Below are positions 50,529 to 58,349 of a stretch of 64,000 nt of DNA, piece by piece (position 1 is the stretch's first letter; each line of letters begins with the position of its first letter). The notes beneath the pieces are model-generated. The model saw only the letters and a program-made list of their open reading frames with translations. It was not told where the DNA came from and searched no databases. The translations under genes were made by a program, and so were the position numbers. The stretch lies in assembly GCA_910589105.1 (NCBI GenBank), contig CAJUST010000002.1, positions 129,680-193,679 of the forward strand, in the 5' to 3' direction. Origin of the DNA: an uncultured Lachnospiraceae bacterium (GTDB taxonomy: Bacteria; Bacillota; Clostridia; Lachnospirales; Lachnospiraceae).

Positions 50529-50766
50529 GGGCAATCGTCTGGTAAGGGATATGACAGTGGAAAACGATTCCTGCGATACGAGGACGCATAAAGTGTTTGG
50601 GGCGTTAGAAGAAGTGTGCGGCGCCTTTGATTTAGGAAAGCCGATTTGGCTCAATGTCAATGTCAATGATTTTAAGCGCCATGCGAAAACGAGGTTTACG
50701 CAGGATTGTTTTATTGAGGAGATTGCGTTTGATTATTTAGAAATTCAGGTAATCGAGGAGGATTAG
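50500..50766 (+). CDS. Small conserved protein of unknown function
   Basis: 88 aa: 'MFRLWAKEIKGNRLVRDMTV' at the start and an acidic end. An AAGGAGAG site 6 nt before ATG 50500 shows real translation starting inside the methyltransferase gene (29-nt overlap). No motif recognised. Coupling with an RNA methyltransferase may hint at an RNA or translation role. Confidence 0.7.
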   Translation: MFRLWAKEIKGNRLVRDMTVENDSCDTRTHKVFGALEEVCGAFDLGKPIWLNVNVNDFKRHAKTRFTQDCFIEEIAFDYLEIQVIEED

Positions 50767-50888
50767 AGGCGGCGGCAACTATTAAGAATTTGTGAAATTC
50801 TTCCAAATAGTGACAATTTGCGTTTGGATTGCGCTATAATATAGAAATCAGGACGAATTTGAAATATAGATTTGGGAGGTTTTAAGAA

Positions 50889-51539
50889 ATGAATCAACAG
50901 GCCCAAACATTTGGGATTGGAGAAGATGTAGATAGTTGGAAAACCGTTATGCTGATTTATAACAGCGCATTAAAAGAAGTCGGGACGAAATTGGAAATTT
51001 TAAACGATGAGTTTCAGCATGTGCATCAGTATAATCCGATTGAATATATTAAATCCAGAATTAAATCGCCAGAGAGCATCGTCAAGAAATTAAAGCGTCA
51101 TGGATGTGAAAGCACCATATCTAATATGACGGAATATATCAATGACATAGCGGGCATCCGCATTGTCTGCTCGTTTATTTCCGATATTTACCGTATGGCG
51201 GAGATGATTGGCAGGCAGAATGATTTAACGGTTGTTTCCGTCAAAGATTATATTAAGCATCCAAAGAGGAGCGGTTATAAGAGTTACCATATGTTGGTGA
51301 CAATCCCTATTTTTTTATCGGATCGGGTAATAGACACGAAAGTCGAGATACAGATTCGGACGATAGCGATGGATTTTTGGGCGAGTTTAGAACATAAGAT
51401 TTATTATAAATTTGAGGGGAATGCGCCAGAGTATATCAGTCAGGAACTAAGGGAATGTTCCGGCATGATTTCTATGCTGGATGCAAAGATGTTAAGCTTA
51501 AATGAAGCCGTTGGCAAGACGAAAGATGAGAAAAAATAA
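50889..51539 (+). CDS. Small alarmone synthetase (RelA/SpoT-like GTP pyrophosphokinase)
   Basis: 216 aa: synthetase domain only, like YjbM/YwaC (SasB/RelQ). Visible: 'EYIKSRIKSPESIVKKLKRHG', 'INDIAGIRIVCSFISDIYRM', 'DYIKHPKRSGYKSYHMLV', 'VEIQIRTIAMDFWASLEHKI'. No hydrolase, TGS or ACT domain. Makes (p)ppGpp from ATP and GTP/GDP to trigger the stringent response. A -10 (tataat) precedes it at about 50836-50841, so it is monocistronic. Confidence 0.93.
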   Translation: MNQQAQTFGIGEDVDSWKTVMLIYNSALKEVGTKLEILNDEFQHVHQYNPIEYIKSRIKSPESIVKKLKRHGCESTISNMTEYINDIAGIRIVCSFISDIYRMAEMIGRQNDLTVVSVKDYIKHPKRSGYKSYHMLVTIPIFLSDRVIDTKVEIQIRTIAMDFWASLEHKIYYKFEGNAPEYISQELRECSGMISMLDAKMLSLNEAVGKTKDEKK

Positions 51540-51567
51540 AACAGCGGCAGAACCTGCCGCTGTTTTT
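51538..51567. terminator. Bidirectional terminator between convergent genes
   Basis: A 13-bp perfect stem, 51538-51550 with 51554-51566, loop aac, with A and T runs on both sides. Confidence 0.92.
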
Positions 51568-51576
51568 GAATGCTTA

Positions 51577-52206
51577 TTAAACTGTGTCTTTTTCCACTGT
51601 TTCCGTGTCGGTTTTTTCTGTTCCGTTTTTCCATTCGTCGAACTTTTTCATAACTGCATCGTAAGTTCTCTGGGAAATGTCTGGAAGTTTTTTGCCCCAG
51701 CTTCCAGTTGCCTGTTCGAAGCCTTTTTTGAACGCTTCAATCATCTTGTCTGCTTTAGCGGAATCGCCGCCGCTTAAAGCTTTAGCAAAATCCACGATAC
51801 GGTCAGAAGTCTGTTCTACGCCCCAATAGCCGTCGTCTGCAATATCTTTCTGCGCCTGAGCTTTTACATCGGCAGAAACGGTAAAGTTGCCGCCTGCCAA
51901 AAACTTCCACATGCTGTCAGCTTTGCCGATGGCTGCGCCCTGCTTGGACATCATCTGTTCTACGATGCTCTTCATCTGGGAAATTCTCTTGTCAGAATCT
52001 TCTTTTAATTTCTGGATTAAAGCAGAATTTTTCTTGACATATTCCGTGTTTTTGGTGGAAGATCCTTTCTCGTAGACAACGCCTTCTGTTTTTGATGCGC
52101 TTTCTACCGCCTCTTTGGATGCTTCTTTTTCAGGAGCTTTGGCAGCAGTGTCTGTTTTAGACGCCGGATAATACGAAGAATTATTAATTGCGCTAATGCT
52201 ACTCAT
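51577..52206 (-). CDS. Unrecognised secreted-like protein, possibly flagellum-associated
   Basis: 209 aa. Ser/Ala/Asn-rich N terminus without a signal peptide ('MSSISAINNSSYYPASKTD'), a low-complexity Lys/Glu/Ala stretch, a coiled-coil-like segment ('NSALIQKLKEDSDKRISQM') and a conserved-looking C-terminal block ('DDGYWGVEQTSDRIVDFAKAL', 'TYDAVMKKFDEWK'). It resembles short proteins found in flagellated Lachnospiraceae, but I cannot name a family. ATG 52206 follows AGGAGG at 9 nt; ATG 52227 is rejected. Flagellar export is inference. Confidence 0.6.
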   Translation of the reverse strand: MSSISAINNSSYYPASKTDTAAKAPEKEASKEAVESASKTEGVVYEKGSSTKNTEYVKKNSALIQKLKEDSDKRISQMKSIVEQMMSKQGAAIGKADSMWKFLAGGNFTVSADVKAQAQKDIADDGYWGVEQTSDRIVDFAKALSGGDSAKADKMIEAFKKGFEQATGSWGKKLPDISQRTYDAVMKKFDEWKNGTEKTDTETVEKDTV

Positions 52207-52379
52207 AATACTTACCCTCCTTGGCATAATAGATTATATCCATATTTCTTGGTATCATTTTTTATATCGGCAAACTGGAAGAATAAGTAAAGTGGAATTG
52301 ACCTTTTTTTTCAGAAATGGTAAAATTTTTTCATACAAAACATCGCGGCTTCAAAATAAATAATATGGAGGGAAAGCGA

Positions 52380-53255
52380 ATGGAAAAGATAACGTTGAAA
52401 GCTCTGGCTAAGATTAATTTAGGGCTCGATGTGATCCGTAAAAGAGAGGACGGATACCATGAAGTCAGAATGATTATGCAGACAATTCATTTGTTTGATC
52501 AGCTTACGATTGCAAGAACGAAAGAACCGGGAATTAAAATTACGGCGAATTTAGATTTTCTGCCGACAGATGGGAGCAACCTAATTTATAAGGCGGCGAA
52601 ACTTTTACAGGATTCCTGCGGGATAGAGGAAGGCGTCCGTGTGGATTTGCGGAAGTATATTCCAATCGCAGCCGGAATGGCTGGCGGGAGTACGGATGCG
52701 GCGGCTGTATTATATGGAATGAATGAATTGTTCCATTTGGGCATGAAACGCAGCCGGCTGATGGAGCTTGGCGTAAAGATAGGCGCAGACGTTCCATACT
52801 GTCTGATGCGGGGGACGGCATTAGCGGAAGGAATCGGGGAAAAATTAAAAAGCCTGCCGCCCATGCCAAAATGTCCGGTGCTGATAGCGAAACCTCCGGT
52901 CGGCGTTTCGACGAAGTTTGTCTATGAAAATTTGAAATTAGATGAACATACAAGGCACCCGAATATCCGCGCTCAGATAGCCGCAATTAAAAAACAAGAT
53001 TTAAGGAAAACTGCAGAATATATGGGCAATGTGTTAGAGACCGTGACGATTCCAAAATATCCAGTGATTGCCGAGATTAAGCGCGCTATGATGGAAAACG
53101 GGGCGTTAGCTTCGATGATGAGCGGCAGCGGACCGACAGTTTTTGGGCTGTTTGAGCAAGAGGAGCAAGCCCGTATGGCATATGAGCAGATGCGTAAATC
53201 ACAGCTTACGCGCCAGTTGTATTTGACAAGTATTTATAATAACAGAAGACGGTAA
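52380..53255 (+). CDS. ispE: 4-diphosphocytidyl-2-C-methyl-D-erythritol kinase
   Basis: 291 aa, GHMP kinase of the MEP isoprenoid pathway; phosphorylates CDP-ME at the 2-hydroxyl. 'ALAKINLGLDVIRKREDGYHEV' at the N terminus, the ATP loop 'PIAAGMAGGSTDAAAVL', and 'GALASMMSGSGPTVFGLF' near the end. ATG 52380 follows GGAGGGA; 52317 lies upstream of the ribosome site. Followed 25 nt later by a GntR gene and terminator, likely one transcript. Confidence 0.94.
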   Translation: MEKITLKALAKINLGLDVIRKREDGYHEVRMIMQTIHLFDQLTIARTKEPGIKITANLDFLPTDGSNLIYKAAKLLQDSCGIEEGVRVDLRKYIPIAAGMAGGSTDAAAVLYGMNELFHLGMKRSRLMELGVKIGADVPYCLMRGTALAEGIGEKLKSLPPMPKCPVLIAKPPVGVSTKFVYENLKLDEHTRHPNIRAQIAAIKKQDLRKTAEYMGNVLETVTIPKYPVIAEIKRAMMENGALASMMSGSGPTVFGLFEQEEQARMAYEQMRKSQLTRQLYLTSIYNNRRR

Positions 53256-53280
53256 ATTTAAGAAGCGACATGGAGGAGTT

Positions 53281-53952
53281 ATGGAAAATTTAGAGTTGAA
53301 ATCTGATACGTTTCTACCCCTTCGGGACGTGGTGTTCCATACGTTGCGTGAAGCCATTTTAAAAGGAGATTTAAAGCCGGGAGAACGTTTGATGGAATTG
53401 CAGCTCGCCGAACAGCTTGGCGTCAGCCGCACACCGATCCGTGAGGCGATCCGTATGCTGCAACAGGAAGGGCTGGCGGTTTCTATTCCAAGAAAAGGCG
53501 CAGAAGTTGCAAAAATGATGGAAAAAGACATGGAAGATGTGTTAAAAATCCGGGAAGCGTTGGAGATATTAGCGGCGCAGCTTGCGTGTGACACAATGAC
53601 AGACGAACAGTTTGGCTATTTGGCAGAATTGGAAGACGTATTTGCGCGGGCAGTGAGATCAGATAATCTCAAACAGTTGGCGCAGGCGGATATTGATTTT
53701 CATGATTTCATCTGTCAGGCGGCAGGAAACAGGAGGCTGACAACGATGCTATCCCATTTGAGGGAACAGATCTACCGTTACCGTGTAGAATATCTGAAAG
53801 ATAAAGAAAATTACCCATGTTTGATAGAAGAACACAAACAGATTCTTTCGGCTTTATTGGCAAAAGACAAGGAATTAGTGGCTGCCAGAATAAAAAAACA
53901 TCTTGAAAATCAACAAAAGGCGGTGAAAGATATTATCCGCAGACAGGAATAA
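53281..53952 (+). CDS. GntR-family regulator, FadR/FCD subfamily
   Basis: 223 aa. N-terminal winged helix 'LREAILKGDLKPGERLMELQLAEQLGVSRTPIREAIRMLQQEGL', and a C-terminal FCD helical ligand domain with metal-ligand type 'DIDFHDFICQAAGN' and histidines later ('EEHKQILSALLAKD'). Binds an organic acid effector in related proteins. Target genes are not evident; co-located with ispE. Its stop overlaps the -35 of the candidate germination promoter. Confidence 0.9.
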   Translation: MENLELKSDTFLPLRDVVFHTLREAILKGDLKPGERLMELQLAEQLGVSRTPIREAIRMLQQEGLAVSIPRKGAEVAKMMEKDMEDVLKIREALEILAAQLACDTMTDEQFGYLAELEDVFARAVRSDNLKQLAQADIDFHDFICQAAGNRRLTTMLSHLREQIYRYRVEYLKDKENYPCLIEEHKQILSALLAKDKELVAARIKKHLENQQKAVKDIIRRQE

Positions 53953-53975
53953 AAGGAAAGAAAATGAAAATACTA
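53947..53975 (+). promoter_or_regulatory. Candidate sigma-G promoter of the germinant receptor operon
   Basis: GAATA (53947-53951), a 17-nt spacer and AATACTA (53969-53975) parallel the SASP promoter arrangement. The start of transcription would fall at about 53982, inside the terminator stem that follows. Confidence 0.4.
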
Positions 53976-54011
53976 GAAATAGGAATAGAGACAGCTCTAT
54001 TCCTATTTTTT
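53976..54011 (+). terminator. Intrinsic terminator of ispE-gntR
   Basis: aataggaatagag (53978-53990) pairs perfectly with ctctattcctatt (53995-54007), loop acag, followed by TTTTTT. It ends just before the germination gene. Confidence 0.88.
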
Positions 54012-54028
54012 GTATGGATGTGAAAAAT

Positions 54029-55519
54029 ATGGAAAAAGAATTGTACAAAAATAAACAGGCGTTTCTGTCCCTTTTGGGTGAGTCGGCAGATATTAAAAAG
54101 AAGTCGATGCAGCTTGGGAAAGATAAAGATATAGACTGTTTTATAGCTTATGTGGAAGTGACGGGCGGCAGTTTTTTATTTGAGAGCACCGTAATCGGAA
54201 AGTTGTTAAACCAGTTCTGCTTAATGTCAAAAAAAGAAATTTATGAAGCGCTTGAAAAAAATGCGCTTGGAATTTCCGATATGACGGCATTCGATACGGT
54301 GGAGGAAGCGGCGGATATGCTGTTTACCGGAGACGTTATTCTCTTTGTGGACGGATTTGATAAGGCGGTGAAAATACCGGACAAAGGATACCCCGCCATG
54401 CCTGTCCAAGAGCCGCAGTCAGAAAAAGTAATACGGGGTTCTAGGGAAGGGTTTGTCGATTCCATTAAAGTGAATACGGCGTTAATCCGCAAGCGGCTTC
54501 GGACGCCAAAAGTAAAAGTAAAAGAATTGAAAGCAGGGACAAGGTCAAAGACAAATGTCGATCTCGTCTATATGGAGGATTTAGTCTATCCAAGCTTGTT
54601 AAAAGAAATTGAGGACAGGATCAGCCGTTATGAAATTGACGGCGTGTTAGACAGCGGGATACTCGAACAATTATCAGAAGAAAAATGGTATTCGCCTTTT
54701 CCACAGTTTCAAACGACACAGAGGCCGGATCGCGCGTCTATGGCTATATTGGAAGGGCGTATTGTGCTGTTATCGGATAATTCGCCGACGGCTTTGATTT
54801 TGCCGACCGATTATAATTCATTTATCAAGACAAGCGACGATTATTATAACCGCTGGGAAATTGCATCGTTTGGGCGGCTGATCCGATATTTGGCGGCATT
54901 TTTTGCAATGACGGTTCCGGCGTTTTATCTGGCAGTGACAAATTTCCATACGCAGATTTTACCGACGACACTTCTGTTGTCATTTGCCGCAGCAAGACAG
55001 GGCGTCCCGTTTCCGGCAGTCGTGGAAGTTCTGCTTATGGAAATTGCGTTTGAGCTTCTGCGGGAAGCCGGTGTGCGGCTTCCGGGGGCGATGGGCAATA
55101 CAATCGGGATTGTCGGAGGGCTTATTATCGGGCAGGCGGCAGTGGAAGCAAACATTGTAAGCCCGATTGTCGTAATCGTGGTAGCGTTTACGGCGTTATG
55201 TTCGTTTGCCATACCGAACGAAGAATTTGCGACGGCGTTCCGTTTACTGAAGTTTGGTTTTATCCTGCTTTGTTCTTGGCTGGGGTTTTACGGCCTTTTG
55301 TTTGGCCTGCTGTTACTTTTGGTGCATCTCTCCCATTTGAAAAGCTTCGGGATACCGTATCTTATGCCGTTTGTCGGGGCGGATTTAAACGGATATGAAG
55401 ATGAGCGGGATTCTTTGATCCGTCTGCCGTTGTTTCTTATGCGGCGGCGGCCCATTTATTCAAAAAGAAACCAGAGAATACGTTTGAGAAAGAAGGGCGC
55501 AGATGTTTTCGAAAAATAA
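54029..55519 (+). CDS. Spore germinant receptor subunit A (GerA/GerKA family)
   Basis: 496 aa. Soluble N-terminal half ('CFIAYVEVTGGSFLFESTVI' and so on), the typical 'TRSKTNVDLVYMEDLVYPSLLKEI' and 'DGVLDSGILEQLSEEKWYSPFPQFQTTQRPDR' region (key 'FPQFQTTQRPD'), then about five transmembrane helices and a basic C-terminal tail. With B and C subunits it forms the germinant receptor in the spore inner membrane. ATG 54029 is chosen with GGATGTG upstream; ATG 54014 is possible. Overlaps the fused B-C gene by 17 nt. Confidence 0.92.
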   Translation: MEKELYKNKQAFLSLLGESADIKKKSMQLGKDKDIDCFIAYVEVTGGSFLFESTVIGKLLNQFCLMSKKEIYEALEKNALGISDMTAFDTVEEAADMLFTGDVILFVDGFDKAVKIPDKGYPAMPVQEPQSEKVIRGSREGFVDSIKVNTALIRKRLRTPKVKVKELKAGTRSKTNVDLVYMEDLVYPSLLKEIEDRISRYEIDGVLDSGILEQLSEEKWYSPFPQFQTTQRPDRASMAILEGRIVLLSDNSPTALILPTDYNSFIKTSDDYYNRWEIASFGRLIRYLAAFFAMTVPAFYLAVTNFHTQILPTTLLLSFAAARQGVPFPAVVEVLLMEIAFELLREAGVRLPGAMGNTIGIVGGLIIGQAAVEANIVSPIVVIVVAFTALCSFAIPNEEFATAFRLLKFGFILLCSWLGFYGLLFGLLLLLVHLSHLKSFGIPYLMPFVGADLNGYEDERDSLIRLPLFLMRRRPIYSKRNQRIRLRKKGADVFEK

Positions 55520-57662
55520 TAAAATTTCCAAACGCCAGATGTTCCGCCTTCTGACATATGATTTGATGGGCATTGGGACGCTTTTGCTTCCTGCCGCGCT
55601 TGCAAAAGCGACAGAACGGAATGGGATGCTGTCCATTCTTACGGGCATAGCCGCGGGCTTGGGGTATTGTATGATAATCGGGTGGCAGGTTTCTCTGATG
55701 GAAGAAGGAGAGAGTTACCCGAAGTATTTAAAACGCTGTTTTGGAAAAGTGTTAGGCGCGGCGCTTCTTTTCTTTTATGTGTTGTATTATTTGTGTCTGG
55801 GAGGCTATACGTCTTATATTTTCGGCCATTTAATGGTGACAGATTTATTAAAAGAACAGTCCTTTTACTGGATTACGGCAGGGATACTTTTTCTTTGCGT
55901 GTATGGAATTTTGCAGGGGATTGAGGGAAGGGCCAGAATCTATGAAATCTTGTTTTGGTTTTTAATGGCGCCGCTTTTTCTTATGCTGTTTTTTGCGGCA
56001 AGGGATATTGAACTGCCGCGTTTATTTCCGTTGTTTACGAATGACGCAAATGAGATTTTAACAGGAAGTTATTTTTGTTTTGAGATGTTTTCCCTGACAG
56101 GCGTCGCTTTGTACCTTGTTCCGTTTGCCAAGAAAAAAGAGTCTATCCGCGGAGCCTGTGTAGGGGCTGTTTTATTCAGCGGCGCAGTTTTATTTGCCCT
56201 GTTTGTGGTTTTGCAGGGCATGTTTGGGACTTCCTCGATGGAAGCGTTGGAATATCCAGCTGTGACGCTGATGAGCATGATTCAGATTCCGGGCGGGTTT
56301 TTACAGCGTCAGGATGCGCTTATGGTGGCAATTTGGTTTTTTACCGTTTTTGCGTTATTAAGCAGCAGCATGTTTTACACAGCGGAAAATCTGAAGGAAT
56401 TTTCTTCAGGAAAAAAGGAGAAATGGTGGATTGCTTTTGCGGCTTTTGCATTTTTCGGGATTGCAGTGTTTAGTTACCGTTCCGCAGATTTTACAAAAAT
56501 ACTCAATCGGTTATTTTTATACGCAGGGACGCCGCTTGCCGTTTTGATTCCTTTGTTTGCGGGCGTGGCGCAAAAACTGAAAGGGAAGGGGAAACATGCT
56601 GCGCTTGCATCTGTGCTGTTAGGGATTACGCTGTTGTTTTCCGGATGCAGTACGATGGAGCTTGAGAACCGGATTTTTCCGCTGGCAATGGGCTTAGATA
56701 AGCAAGAGGATTCCTGCCGGATTAGTTTTAAATTTCAGGATTTGTCAAAAGTGGCAGATGAAAATGCCGAAAGTTCAAGCAAAACAGATTTTTATATACA
56801 GGACAAAGACTTTTTCACGGGTGTGTCAAAGTATGCGAACAATACCAATAAAATTATGGATTATAACCATTTAAAGGCGCTTGTATTATCAAAAGAGTTT
56901 GTGGAAGATTTGCCGGCGCTCAAAACCTTTTTAGAGATTTGCGGAAAAGAGGATTTAATTGCGAGAAATACGCTTATCTTTATGTCGGAAAATGCGGCGG
57001 AAATTTTGGCGCTGGACGAAAACTTAGATACGGCGGTAGGCAGTTATTTAGAAGAAATGATGGAGAGCAGGGAAGATTACAAATTAAAAACGGCTGTGAC
57101 GCTTGGGGACTTATACAACGAAGCGGCAAATAAAGAACAGCTTCTTCTTATTCCAGTTCTTGCAGAATCCGGCGGGCTTCCGGTTATCCGCAATTACTAT
57201 GCGTTTTCTTATGGAGAGCCAAAAGGGGAAATTGGCGTTTCAGAGGCGGTGTTATCTTATCTTTGTCAGGGGAGCATTAAAAAACTGGCATTCTCTTTAG
57301 AAGACAAAACCCCTGTTTCAATTAACCGCATCCGCACGAAAGAGGATTTTTTGGGAAAAGAAAAATTGTTGTATTGCAATAAAATCCGTTTGGAAGCGGT
57401 CGTAGAACAGGATATGGACACAGGAAGCGGCGGGGGCGATAAAATCAAACGGCAGTTAGAAGAACTCTTTTTAACGGAATTGAACGAGAGCGCGAGAAGG
57501 CTTTTGAATGCGCCAAAGATTGATTTGACAAACAGTTTTTATAAGCTTGGAATGTATGACAGGGAAAAATATGAAATGTACCAGTCGGATACGCAGGCTT
57601 TTCTGGATAAACTGCAATTCCAATTTGAAGTGGAAGTAATTTTGGTAAATGAAAGAGGATAG
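55503..57662 (+). CDS. Fused germinant receptor subunits B and C (GerAB-GerAC)
   Basis: 719 aa in one open frame. Residues 1 to about 365 are a GerAB-type amino-acid permease with ten hydrophobic segments ('LLTYDLMGIGTLLLPAALA' at the start). Residues about 366 to 719 are GerAC-like: a short basic stretch and hydrophobic segment ending in the lipobox 'LLFSGC' (Cys382), then 'TMELENRIFPLAMGLDKQ' and the C-terminal domain ('RQLEELFLTELNESARRLL'). In classical operons B and C are separate genes and C is a lipoprotein. Here the former signal peptide of C acts as an eleventh membrane segment or an internal processing site. No stop, frameshift or ribosome site separates the parts. Follows the A subunit with a 17-nt overlap. 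Confidence 0.88.
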   Translation: MFSKNNKISKRQMFRLLTYDLMGIGTLLLPAALAKATERNGMLSILTGIAAGLGYCMIIGWQVSLMEEGESYPKYLKRCFGKVLGAALLFFYVLYYLCLGGYTSYIFGHLMVTDLLKEQSFYWITAGILFLCVYGILQGIEGRARIYEILFWFLMAPLFLMLFFAARDIELPRLFPLFTNDANEILTGSYFCFEMFSLTGVALYLVPFAKKKESIRGACVGAVLFSGAVLFALFVVLQGMFGTSSMEALEYPAVTLMSMIQIPGGFLQRQDALMVAIWFFTVFALLSSSMFYTAENLKEFSSGKKEKWWIAFAAFAFFGIAVFSYRSADFTKILNRLFLYAGTPLAVLIPLFAGVAQKLKGKGKHAALASVLLGITLLFSGCSTMELENRIFPLAMGLDKQEDSCRISFKFQDLSKVADENAESSSKTDFYIQDKDFFTGVSKYANNTNKIMDYNHLKALVLSKEFVEDLPALKTFLEICGKEDLIARNTLIFMSENAAEILALDENLDTAVGSYLEEMMESREDYKLKTAVTLGDLYNEAANKEQLLLIPVLAESGGLPVIRNYYAFSYGEPKGEIGVSEAVLSYLCQGSIKKLAFSLEDKTPVSINRIRTKEDFLGKEKLLYCNKIRLEAVVEQDMDTGSGGGDKIKRQLEELFLTELNESARRLLNAPKIDLTNSFYKLGMYDREKYEMYQSDTQAFLDKLQFQFEVEVILVNERG

Positions 57663-57665
57663 TTG

Positions 57666-57694
57666 GTATAAAGATCCAAAATGTGGAAAGAATC
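57666..57694 (+). promoter_or_regulatory. Candidate sigma-F promoter of spoIIR
   Basis: GTATA (57666-57670), a 14-nt spacer and GGAAAGAATC (57685-57694) fit the forespore sigma-F pattern GYWTA and GGnrAnAnTw. spoIIR is sigma-F dependent in Bacillus. Confidence 0.6.
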
Positions 57695-57714
57695 TTCTTA
57701 TCAGCGATAAGAAG
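57694..57714. repeat. 9-bp inverted repeat in the spoIIR 5' region
   Basis: cttcttatc-agc-gataagaag is a perfect inverted repeat between the sigma-F -10 and the ribosome site (gggagc, 57714-57719). It could be an operator or influence translation. No T-run follows, so it is not a terminator. Confidence 0.6.
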
Positions 57715-57725
57715 GGAGCAGGATT

Positions 57726-58346
57726 ATGAAAAAAATGAAACGGGCATTGGCAGGGATTTTAACAGTCGCAGTTTTGGCAGGGGCGTATCAATACCGCATC
57801 CATAGGCTTCAGGATAGCCTTTCACAGCAGGTTTTGCGGTTTCATGTGATTGCAAACAGCAATACAAAAGAGGATCAGGCGTTAAAATTAAAAGTCAGGG
57901 ACGGAATCGGAGCCTATTTAAAAGAAAAACTATCTGGCGTAGACGGTTTAAAAGAATGTGAAATAGCCGTTACAGAGGAGTTAGGGCAGATCGAACAATG
58001 CGCCAGACAAATTATTGCGGCAGAGGGATATGAGTATTCAGTTGATGCAAAGGTGAAAACAGCGGACTTTCCAAAAAAAACATATGGGGCATTCACGTTC
58101 CCAAAAGGAAAGTACCGCGCGTTAAATGTCGTAATCGGGGACGGAGCAGGAGAAAACTGGTGGTGCGTTATGTATCCGAATTTGTGTTTTTCCGGGAGCG
58201 TCTATGAAGTCATAGATGAAAATTCCAAGGAAGAACTCCGCGCGGTTTTGACAGAAGACGAATATGAAGAAATTATGGCAGAGGGAACGATAAAAGTGAA
58301 ATTTAAGTATCTGGATGCGTTTATGCGGATATTTCGGAAAGGATAA
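57726..58346 (+). CDS. spoIIR: Stage II sporulation protein R
   Basis: 206 aa: an N-terminal signal or anchor helix ('RALAGILTVAVLAGAYQY'), then the SpoIIR core 'VLRFHVIANSNTKEDQALKLKVRDGIGAYL' and 'GENWWCVMYPNLCFSGSVYEV'. Made in the forespore and exported into the intermembrane space, where it triggers SpoIIGA to process pro-sigma-E in the mother cell. Start ATG 57726 follows 'gggagc'. The oxidoreductase gene begins 3 nt after its stop. Confidence 0.93.
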   Translation: MKKMKRALAGILTVAVLAGAYQYRIHRLQDSLSQQVLRFHVIANSNTKEDQALKLKVRDGIGAYLKEKLSGVDGLKECEIAVTEELGQIEQCARQIIAAEGYEYSVDAKVKTADFPKKTYGAFTFPKGKYRALNVVIGDGAGENWWCVMYPNLCFSGSVYEVIDENSKEELRAVLTEDEYEEIMAEGTIKVKFKYLDAFMRIFRKG

Positions 58347-58349
58347 TAT

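Noticed and set aside
55503..57662. Sequencing error joining GerB and GerC genes
   Set aside because: No overlap, stop remnant or ribosome site at the junction, and codon use is continuous; kept as a real fusion, though resequencing would settle it.
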